DNA of 64,000 nucleotides from Pseudomonadota bacterium (GTDB lineage Bacteria; Pseudomonadota; Alphaproteobacteria; Caulobacterales; Caulobacteraceae). Shown one piece after another: positions 1 to 6,674 of this stretch (the first letter of the stretch is position 1; every line of letters starts with the position of its first letter). The stretch covers positions 1-64,000 of the forward strand of contig JAEWJI010000021.1 of NCBI GenBank assembly GCA_023386645.1, given 5' to 3'. Below the pieces are notes generated by a model. The model saw only the letters and a program-made list of their open reading frames with translations, ran no database searches and was not told the origin of the DNA. The translations under genes and the position numbers were made by a program.

Positions 1-1
1 G

Positions 2-1147
2 TTCCAGCCCCAGCCGCTACCCCCGGGGCCCGCGCCGGAACCGACCCCCTTCGGCAGCGCGACCCCGTTTGGCGCCGGGTTCGGCGGGGCCGAGGTGGGC
101 GACGCCCTGGCCGCCACGGCGCGCCCGCCCCAGCAGGTCTTCGAACCCCAGCCCCAGGGCTTCGGGCCGGACGACTACGCCGCCGAGACCGAGTTCGTCG
201 ATCCGCGCGCCCTGAAGGCCGCCGCCGCGGCGGGCCGCGCCAGTTCCACCCGCTCCACCATCGACGCGGCCCGCGCCGCCATGACCTCCGCCGAACCCGA
301 GCCCGCCCCGGCGCGCGGGGGCTTTGGCCTGAAGCGCGGCGGCAAGTCCAAGCTGCAGGAGCGACTGGACAAGCAGGCCTCGCGTGAGGGCTCCACGGTC
401 AGGAAGGCGCTGCTCGCCTCGGTCACCGCCGTCGCCCTGACCGGGGTGGTGTTCGGTTACGGCCAGGTCACCGGCGCGCCTCTGGGCGATCTGGGCCTGA
501 AGCTGCCGGGCGCGCCGGGCGAGGATGACGCGGCGCCCGCCCGCGACGGCGAGACCACCCTGGCCGCCCTGACGCTGGACGCCGTGCCGGTCGACCAGAC
601 CGAGGCCCGCACGCTTTACGACCAGGCCGTAGAGGCCCTGGACGCGGGCCGGTCTGACGGCCTCGAGACACTGATCCGCGCGGCCAACCTGGGTTACGCC
701 CCGGCCCAGCTGAAGCTGTCCGGCCTCTATCAGGACGGCGGCCCGGGCGTGGCGGTGGATTATGCCGAAAGCCGTCTGTGGGCGCGCCGCGCCGCCGAGG
801 CCGGAGATCCCACCGGCATGCACAACTACGGCATGTACCTCTACGAGGGCACGGGCGGCGGCCAGAACCGCGCCGAGGCCCTGGACTGGCTGGAGAAGGC
901 CGCGGGGCGCGGGCTGGTCGACAGCCAGTACAACGTCGCGCGTCTGTACGAGAACGGCGACCAGGGCATCGCGGCCAATCCGGGCGAGGCGTTGCGCTGG
1001 TACATGATCGCCGCTCGCGCGGGAGATCAGCAGGCGCAGGCCGCCGTCGAGCGGCTGAGCGAGCGCGTCACCACCGCCCAGCGCACAGCCGCACGCCGCG
1101 CCGCCGACGCCTTTCAGGTCGACGCCCTGGCCACCGCGCGCGGGTGA
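2..1147 (+). CDS. Sel1-repeat membrane protein, 5' end outside window
   Basis: The frame is already open at the window edge, so the N-terminus is missing; 381 residues are visible. The visible part starts with a Pro/Ala/Gly-rich, disordered-looking stretch, then a basic segment and a single membrane helix (bases about 404-464, KALLASVTAVALTGVVFGYG). After it come about three Sel1-type TPR repeats (bases about 600-1070; for example the segment with PTGMHNYGMYLYEG). Layout therefore suggests a cytoplasmic N-terminus and a periplasmic Sel1 domain. This matches the C-terminal architecture of the Caulobacter polarity factor PodJ, but no peptidoglycan-binding domain follows the repeats, so the PodJ link is only a suggestion. 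Sel1 repeats are protein-protein interaction scaffolds; no enzymatic motif is seen. Confidence 0.8.
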   Translation, partial: FQPQPLPPGPAPEPTPFGSATPFGAGFGGAEVGDALAATARPPQQVFEPQPQGFGPDDYAAETEFVDPRALKAAAAAGRASSTRSTIDAARAAMTSAEPEPAPARGGFGLKRGGKSKLQERLDKQASREGSTVRKALLASVTAVALTGVVFGYGQVTGAPLGDLGLKLPGAPGEDDAAPARDGETTLAALTLDAVPVDQTEARTLYDQAVEALDAGRSDGLETLIRAANLGYAPAQLKLSGLYQDGGPGVAVDYAESRLWARRAAEAGDPTGMHNYGMYLYEGTGGGQNRAEALDWLEKAAGRGLVDSQYNVARLYENGDQGIAANPGEALRWYMIAARAGDQQAQAAVERLSERVTTAQRTAARRAADAFQVDALATARG

Positions 1148-1271
1148 TCCGCCGGCTCTGATCGCCCGGCGCGCGCCTCGGGTGGCGAAGCGCCAGGGCG
1201 GCGGCTATGACCTGAGGTACTGAAGTCGCCGTTCGGCGTTTCGCGTTTCCGTCCAGTCGAAGGCGGCGCTC

Positions 1272-2195
1272 TTGGACATCTATCTGCCGATCGCCGAGGT
1301 TTCGGTGAACTGGCCGCTCCTGGTCATCCTGGGCGGGCTGGTCGGCTTCGTGTCCGGACTGTTCGGCATCGGCGGCGGCTTCCTGATGGCCCCCGTGCTG
1401 GTGTTCCTCGGCATCCCGCCGACGGTCGCGGTGGCCAGCCAGGCCAGCCATGTCGTCGCCTCCTCGACCTCGGGCGTCATCCGTTACTCGGGCCAGGGCG
1501 CGGTCGATTACCGGATGGGCGGGATCATGGCGGCGGGCGGCGCCGTTGGGGCTCTCCTTGGCGTCGAGCTGTTCCGCTACCTGCGGCTGCTGGGTCAGGC
1601 CGACCTCGCGGTCTCCCTGTCCTACCTGCTGTTCCTGGGCGCCATCGGCTCGCTGATGCTCTACGAGAGCCTGGGCGCGATCCTGCGGCGCCGGCGCGGC
1701 GAGTCCGCCCCGCACAAGGACCGGCGGCGCCCCCTGTGGCTCTACGGCCTGCCGCTGAAGATGAAGTTCCCGCGCTCGGGCCTCTACATCTCCGCCATCC
1801 CGCCGTTCGGCCTCGGGGTGTTCGCCGGGGTGCTCTCGGCCATCATGGGTGTAGGGGGCGGCTTCATCCTGGTGCCGGCCATGCTCTACGTGCTGCGCAT
1901 GCGCGCAGGCGTGGTGGTGGGCACCAGCCTGTTCCAGATCATCATCACCACGGCCATCACCACCGTGCTCCAGGCCGGTCGCAACCAGACCGTGGACATC
2001 GTGCTGTCGACCATCCTGCTGCTCGGTGGCGTGGTGGGGGCGCAGTGGGGGGCGCGGCTGTCAGGCCGGTTCAAGGCGGACGAACTGCGCGCCGCGCTCG
2101 GCCTGATCGTGCTCCTGGTCGGCATCCAGATGGGGCTGGAGCTGTTCGTTCGGCCGTCGGATATCTTCATGATCGCTCCGGGGGCCCCGGACTGA
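1272..2195 (+). CDS. TauE/SafE family sulfite/anion permease
   Basis: 307-residue polytopic membrane protein with about eight hydrophobic segments in two related halves. Each half carries the Gly-rich loop typical of the family: GLFGIGGGFLMAPVLVFLG near residue 30 and IMGVGGGFILVPAMLYVL near residue 195. Family members export or import sulfite, sulfonates or related small anions across the inner membrane; the substrate cannot be read from sequence. The chosen start is TTG with a weak AAGG about 9 bases upstream; no good ATG lies before the first helix. The stop overlaps the start of the next gene (TGATG), so the two are translationally coupled, a pairing commonly seen in alphaproteobacteria. 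Confidence 0.88.
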   Translation: MDIYLPIAEVSVNWPLLVILGGLVGFVSGLFGIGGGFLMAPVLVFLGIPPTVAVASQASHVVASSTSGVIRYSGQGAVDYRMGGIMAAGGAVGALLGVELFRYLRLLGQADLAVSLSYLLFLGAIGSLMLYESLGAILRRRRGESAPHKDRRRPLWLYGLPLKMKFPRSGLYISAIPPFGLGVFAGVLSAIMGVGGGFILVPAMLYVLRMRAGVVVGTSLFQIIITTAITTVLQAGRNQTVDIVLSTILLLGGVVGAQWGARLSGRFKADELRAALGLIVLLVGIQMGLELFVRPSDIFMIAPGAPD

Positions 2196-3007
2196 TGCAG
2201 GCCCTTCCGCCCCCGCCCCCTGCGATCGTGCAGGACGCGCCGGCGCCGGCGCAGTCAGTCGCTACGTCCGGCGAACTGCGGGTCGCGGCCGCCCTGACCG
2301 ACGCCCAGGTCGAGGTGGACGCGGGCTTTCAAGGGGCGTCGATCGTGCTCTACGGCGCGGTGTTCAACCCCTCCGACATCCCGACGGACGTGGTCGTGGT
2401 GGTGCGTGGTCCCGACGCCCCGCTCCGGCTCGTCAAGAAGACCCGTCACAACGGCGTCTGGCTGAACAGCCGCCCCGTCCTGTTCGAGGGGGCGCCCGGC
2501 TTCTACATGACCGCCTCGACCCGGCCGCTGCAGCACATCGCCGACTTCGGCCAGCTGCGCCGTCTGGGTGTCGGCGTCGACCACCTGAGGATCGCCGCGC
2601 CCGAGGAACGCCGCACCGTCACGCGCTATGGCGTGCGCGACGTGGTCGTCAGCCGGCTGGGCGACGACTACCTCGACTGGCGGCGCGCCGTGATCCGGCT
2701 CCGCGAGGCGGCGCAGCTGTACAACACCGATCCGGACGGCGTCCGCTTCGTCGATCGGGGTCTGTTCCGCGCCGAGCTGGAGCTGCCGACGGTCGCGCCA
2801 ACGGGCCGCTACGACGCCCAGGTCTGGCTGTTCCAGGACGGACAGCCGGTGAGCGCGTCGAACCTGACCCTCACCGTCGAGAAGGTCGGCATCGAGCGCG
2901 ACATCTATGAATTCGCCCATCGCCGGCCGTGGTCTTACGGCCTGCTGTGCGTGGTCCTGGCGGCGCTAACCGGCTATGTCGCCAGTCGCGTCTTCCGCCG
3001 CGACTGA
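2195..3007 (+). CDS. TIGR02186 family membrane-anchored protein
   Basis: 270 residues. The start ATG shares its A with the TGA of the TauE/SafE gene. A Pro-rich N-terminus is followed by a beta-rich extracytoplasmic-looking domain (VVVVVRGPDAPLRLVKK near residue 65, then VWLNSRPVLFEGAPGFY) and one C-terminal helix (WSYGLLCVVLAALTGYV) ending in a basic tail. This matches the alphaproteobacterial TIGR02186/Alph_Pro_TM family, which is found next to TauE/SafE permeases and is presumed to act with them. Most of the chain would lie outside the membrane, yet no ordinary signal peptide is visible at the N-terminus, which is odd. Its stop abuts the stop of the convergent gene with no gap. Biochemical function is unknown. 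Confidence 0.8.
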   Translation: MQALPPPPPAIVQDAPAPAQSVATSGELRVAAALTDAQVEVDAGFQGASIVLYGAVFNPSDIPTDVVVVVRGPDAPLRLVKKTRHNGVWLNSRPVLFEGAPGFYMTASTRPLQHIADFGQLRRLGVGVDHLRIAAPEERRTVTRYGVRDVVVSRLGDDYLDWRRAVIRLREAAQLYNTDPDGVRFVDRGLFRAELELPTVAPTGRYDAQVWLFQDGQPVSASNLTLTVEKVGIERDIYEFAHRRPWSYGLLCVVLAALTGYVASRVFRRD

Positions 3008-3760
3008 TCAGGCCAGCAGGGTTTCCCAAGCCAGCGGATGCACCCGATCGCGCCCCAGGGCTGCGGCTAGCGGCGGCTGGTCGAACAGTTCGGCGAAGGC
3101 GGCGTCGCGAGCGTTCAGCCCGCCGGTGAAGGCTCCGAAGGCCGGCAGGATCAGTCTCGATCCGTCGGTCAGGAAGCACGGCCGGCGCACCGCCCGCGCA
3201 TAGGCCGCCACCTTGGCGCATGGGTGCAGGTGGCCCGCCACCTCTCCGGGCCGGGACCCCGGCTGGGGCTCGTGCACGAGCCGGAGGGCACCCACGCTCA
3301 TCTCGCCGACGACCCGGCCTGGCAGGCAGTCGAGATCGGCGCCCAGCGCATCCCGGTCGTGGTTGCCCTCCAGCCAGATCCAGTCGCGGCCAAAAGCCAT
3401 CCGCTCCAGCCGTTCGAGGTCGGTCGACGCCATCCGGGGGATCGACCGGCTGTCGTGGAAGCTGTCGCCCAGCAGCACGACCGTTCGGGGGTTCACCTCC
3501 GCGACCTCGTCCTCCAGGCGCGCCAGGGTGGCGGCGCTGTCATAGGGCGGCAGCATCTGGCCTCGGGCCGCGAAGGCCGAGCCTTTCTCCAGGTGCAGGT
3601 CGGCCGCGACCAGCACGTCATGCGCCCGGACATGCAGCGCGCCGGAGCAGCGCAGCACGCAGGTCTCGCCGGCGACGGTTACATGCAGGCCGCCGCAGGG
3701 ATTGCGCCGAGGGGACAGGGTCATACGCCAGCCATGGTCGCGCGCGGCGGCGGCGGTCAA
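3008..3760 (-). CDS. pdeM: Ligase-associated DNA damage response endonuclease PdeM
   Basis: 250-residue calcineurin-like metallophosphoesterase. The metal-site motifs are all present: ADLHLEKG (Asp54, His56), GDSFHD (Asp99, His102, Asp103), EGNHD (Asn133, His134) and GHLHP (His177, His179). The family is named for its linkage to an ATP-dependent ligase, an exonuclease and a DEXH helicase in a predicted repair cluster. Here it directly follows the helicase: the TTG start at 3760 overlaps the helicase TGA. An ATG at 3724 (MTLSPRR) is an alternative start that removes only the poorly conserved first 12 residues. Neither the ligase nor the exonuclease partner is in this window. Confidence 0.87.
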   Translation of the reverse strand: MTAAAARDHGWRMTLSPRRNPCGGLHVTVAGETCVLRCSGALHVRAHDVLVAADLHLEKGSAFAARGQMLPPYDSAATLARLEDEVAEVNPRTVVLLGDSFHDSRSIPRMASTDLERLERMAFGRDWIWLEGNHDRDALGADLDCLPGRVVGEMSVGALRLVHEPQPGSRPGEVAGHLHPCAKVAAYARAVRRPCFLTDGSRLILPAFGAFTGGLNARDAAFAELFDQPPLAAALGRDRVHPLAWETLLA

Positions 3761-6411
3761 GCGGCGCCCTCCGCCGGGAAGGGCTCGTCTGCCATGACCT
3801 CTGCGATCAGGGCTTCGGCGCTTTCCTCGAGGATCATCTCAGCGGCGTCTCCGCCCACCCGTTCCCGCCCGATCTGGACCAGCACCGGCACGCTGAACGG
3901 CGAGGGCCGGGTCAGGTGGGTATGGCGGACATGCCCCCGGATTCGGGCCAGAAGCTGACCCAGCCGGGCCACATCCAGCATGCCGGCGGCGGCGTCGGCG
4001 CGGGCCGTGCGCAGCAGCAGGTGGTCCGGCTGGTGGCGGCGCAGCACGTCGTAGATCAGGTCGGTGGAGAAGGTCACCTGTCGGCCGGTCTTCTCGTTGC
4101 CCGGCTGGCGGCGCTCGATCAGGCCGGAGATCAGGGCGCAGTTGCGGAAGGTGCGCTTCATCATGAAGCTCTCCTCCAGCCAGTTCTCCAGGTCGTCGCC
4201 CAGCATGTCGGGCTCGAACAGGGCGTCGAGGTCGAGCCCCTCCATCGGCCGAATCGACCAGACCGCCAGGGAATAGTCGGTGCAAACGAAGCCCAGCGGC
4301 CCCACTCCCGCGCGGTCCAGCCGGCGGGTCAGCAGCATGGCCAGGGTGTTGTGCGCCAGCGAGCCCTCGAACGGATAGCAGACCAGGAAATGCCGGCTGC
4401 CGCGTGGAAAGGTCTCGACCAGCAGGGTCCCGGCGTCGGGGATGAGGGAGCGAGCCTCCTGGAGCTCCAGCCACTCCTGGACGTCGGGCGGCAGGACGCG
4501 CCAATGGTCGCGGTCCTCGACCATCGCCCGCACGCGCGAAGCCAGGGACACCGACATCGGAAACTTCGAGCCGCCCCAGGACGGGATCTTGGGATCCTTG
4601 TCGACGGCCGGCGTCACCAGGGCGTCCATCCCGGAGATGCCCTGGAAGGCCCAGACCTGGCCGGCGTAGACGAAGGTGTCGCCGGGGCTGAGCGGCTCGA
4701 AATAGCTTTCCTCGACCTCGCCGATCTTTCGCCCTCCGACCAGCCGCTTGCCGCCCGCCCGACGCGAGGCGACCTTCACGTTCAGGGTCGCGGCGGCGAC
4801 GATGGCCCCCACGTTCATGCGGTGACGCTGGGCGGTGATCGCGTTGCGCACCTTCCAGCGTCCCTGGCGATCACGCACGATGCGGGCGAACCGCTCATAG
4901 GTCCGCAGCGCATAGCCGCCGGTGGCGACCAGATCGACCACCTCCTCGAAGGCCTCGTACGGCAGGTCGCGATAGGGGCCGCAGCCGATCACCTCGTCGT
5001 AGAGGTCCTCCATCCGGAAGGGCTCGGAACAGGCGACGCCCATGACGTGCTGGGCCAGGGTGTCGAGCGTCCCCGTGTGATGCGGCTCCCAGTCGAAGGC
5101 GTTGTCCGCCACCGCCTCCCGCGCCGCCTGGCACTCCAGCATCTCGAACCGGCTGGCGGGCACCATCAGGGCGCGGGACGGCTCGTCCAGCCGGTGGTTG
5201 GCCCGGCCGATCCGCTGGACCAGACGCGAGGCGCCGCGCGGCGCGGCCAGCTGGATGACCAGGTCGACATCGCCCCAGTCAATCCCGAGATCGAGGGTGG
5301 AGGTGCAGACCACGGCCCGCAGCTCGCCGCGCGCCATCGCGGCCTCCACCTTGCGTCGCTGCTCGGCCGCGAGCGAGCCGTGATGCAGGCCGATCGGCAG
5401 GTCATGCTCGTTCATCGCCCACAGCGATTGGAACACGAACTCCGCCTGCCACCGGGTGTTGACGAAGATTAGCGCCATCCCCGCGCGACGGATGACCTCG
5501 TAGACTTCCGGCAAGGCGTGCAGACCGGTGTGACCCGCCCACGGGACGTGCTCGTTCGACACCAGCACATCGACCACCGGCGAAGCGCCGGGGTCGCCGC
5601 GCACGATGGTGACCCCTGCTCCCTTCCCCCTTGAGGGGGGAAGGGTCGGGGATGGGGGTGGAGGCAGGCTGCTCGCAAGGCTCGCGCGTGACGCCTCGTC
5701 GGAGCCTGCGGCGTCATCTTCGTTGGGGCCGGCGCCTTCACCCCCTCCCAACCCTCCCCCTTCGAGGGGGAGGGTTTCTCCGCCTTTGCCCGGCCTCAGC
5801 CACTCCGCGATCATTCCCGGGTCGTCCACGGTCGCCGACAACGCCACGCGGCGCAGTCCCGGCGAGAAGGCCTGCAGCCGGCCCAGGCCGAGGTTCAGCA
5901 GGTCCCCGCGCTTGCCGCTCCAGATCGCGTGGACCTCGTCCAGCACCACGCACTTCACGTCCGCGAAATAGCTGCGTGCGCCGTCCCAGGCGCAGAACAG
6001 GGCGAGCTGCTCCGGCGTGGTCAGCAGGATGTCCGGCGGGAAGTCGCGCTGCCGCTGGCGCTTGGACTGTTTGGTGTCGCCGGTGCGGCTCTCGACATGG
6101 ATGTTCAGCCCGATCTCGCGGATCGGGGTCATCAGATTGCGCTCGACGTCGGTGGTCAGCGCCTTCAGCGGCGAGAGATAGAGGGTATGCACCCCCGACC
6201 CCGGCCCGGTCTCGGACTTCGGTCCCCGCTCCGCCAGTTCGATCAGCGAAGGCAGGAACCCCGCCAGCGTCTTGCCCCCGCCCGTCGGCGCGACCAGGAG
6301 AGCATGCGCGCCCGCCTCCGCCGCCGCGATCATCTCCAGCTGATGCCGCCGGGGCGACCAGCCGCGTTTGGCGAACCAATCGGCGAAGAGAGGGGGCAGG
6401 CCTTGCGTCAC
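3757..6411 (-). CDS. Ligase-associated DEXH-box helicase, Lhr-type
   Basis: 884 residues from the GTG at 6411, chosen because it overlaps the TGA of the upstream small gene (GTGA) and fits the family N-terminus (LPPLFADWFAKRGW). An upstream GTG at 6471 would add 20 poor-quality residues. SF2 motifs: Walker A APTGGGKT (Lys47), DEVH (Asp158), LSAT (about residue 191), DLGIDWGD and QRIGRANH, followed by the long Lhr C-terminal region. Lhr-type enzymes are 3'-5' DNA/RNA-DNA translocases linked to repair. Oddity: about 58 residues (roughly 209-267), between motif III and motif IV, are low-complexity Gly/Pro/Ser/Ala sequence encoded by a palindromic repeat element (5612-5788). The frame stays open, so the protein is probably still functional. 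It is followed by pdeM. Confidence 0.9.
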   Translation of the reverse strand: MTQGLPPLFADWFAKRGWSPRRHQLEMIAAAEAGAHALLVAPTGGGKTLAGFLPSLIELAERGPKSETGPGSGVHTLYLSPLKALTTDVERNLMTPIREIGLNIHVESRTGDTKQSKRQRQRDFPPDILLTTPEQLALFCAWDGARSYFADVKCVVLDEVHAIWSGKRGDLLNLGLGRLQAFSPGLRRVALSATVDDPGMIAEWLRPGKGGETLPLEGGGLGGGEGAGPNEDDAAGSDEASRASLASSLPPPPSPTLPPSRGKGAGVTIVRGDPGASPVVDVLVSNEHVPWAGHTGLHALPEVYEVIRRAGMALIFVNTRWQAEFVFQSLWAMNEHDLPIGLHHGSLAAEQRRKVEAAMARGELRAVVCTSTLDLGIDWGDVDLVIQLAAPRGASRLVQRIGRANHRLDEPSRALMVPASRFEMLECQAAREAVADNAFDWEPHHTGTLDTLAQHVMGVACSEPFRMEDLYDEVIGCGPYRDLPYEAFEEVVDLVATGGYALRTYERFARIVRDRQGRWKVRNAITAQRHRMNVGAIVAAATLNVKVASRRAGGKRLVGGRKIGEVEESYFEPLSPGDTFVYAGQVWAFQGISGMDALVTPAVDKDPKIPSWGGSKFPMSVSLASRVRAMVEDRDHWRVLPPDVQEWLELQEARSLIPDAGTLLVETFPRGSRHFLVCYPFEGSLAHNTLAMLLTRRLDRAGVGPLGFVCTDYSLAVWSIRPMEGLDLDALFEPDMLGDDLENWLEESFMMKRTFRNCALISGLIERRQPGNEKTGRQVTFSTDLIYDVLRRHQPDHLLLRTARADAAAGMLDVARLGQLLARIRGHVRHTHLTRPSPFSVPVLVQIGRERVGGDAAEMILEESAEALIAEVMADEPFPAEGAA
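5612..5788. repeat. Palindromic GC-rich repeat inserted in frame in helicase gene
   Basis: About 177 bases bounded by two near-perfect hairpins. One is CCCTTCCCCC-TTGAG-GGGGGAAGGG (5621-5645), the other AACCCTCCCCC-TTCGA-GGGGGAGGGTT (5750-5776). The element sits inside the Lhr-type gene and is read through in frame as Gly/Pro/Ser-rich sequence. It resembles, in layout and C4-6/G4-6 composition, the intergenic elements at 9551, 30472 and 51994. I infer insertion of a REP-like element into a tolerant surface loop. Confidence 0.7.
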
Positions 6412-6596
6412 TCTGCGCGCCGTACGCCCACACAGACGCCGCTTCGCCAGGCTCCACCAGAGTCCAGGCACCTATCCTTCGCGACAAACTCGCTGGTGCG
6501 GACCCACCACGCGAACATCGCGACAAGCACCAGCGCAGAACATGCGACGGCCGGGACAGCGTGGCGACGACGCCGTGAGGCGGAAGGGGAGGCCAT
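6408..6596 (-). CDS. Small single-span membrane protein with two cysteines
   Basis: 62 residues from the ATG at 6596; a GTG at 6623 would add nine residues. An N-terminal Arg-rich segment is followed by one hydrophobic helix (VPAVACSALVLVAMFAWWV) and a short tail with the pattern DRCLDSGGAWRSGVCVG. The C-x2-SGG-x6-C arrangement recurs in small uncharacterised alphaproteobacterial exported proteins (recollection, not searched). With the basic N-terminus in, the tail would be periplasmic and could form a disulfide. The stop overlaps the helicase GTG start (GTGA), which implies cotranscription and translational coupling with the helicase. Function unknown. Confidence 0.55.
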   Translation of the reverse strand: MASPSASRRRRHAVPAVACSALVLVAMFAWWVRTSEFVAKDRCLDSGGAWRSGVCVGVRRAE

Positions 6597-6674
6597 CGGA
6601 GGAAAATAGAGCCCCTCGTGCACGCACGCCAGTGTTCCCGTTCCGTTTCACCTGTTTAGTCGCTAACTAGGGGC

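Noticed and set aside
3220..5472. 750-residue plus-strand open frame opposite the Lhr-type helicase
   Set aside because: Low-complexity Arg/Gly/Pro sequence without motifs; the minus-strand helicase is unambiguous.
5612..5788. Intein or second domain in the helicase
   Set aside because: About 58 residues of low-complexity sequence are far too short for an intein and contain no splicing or fold motif.
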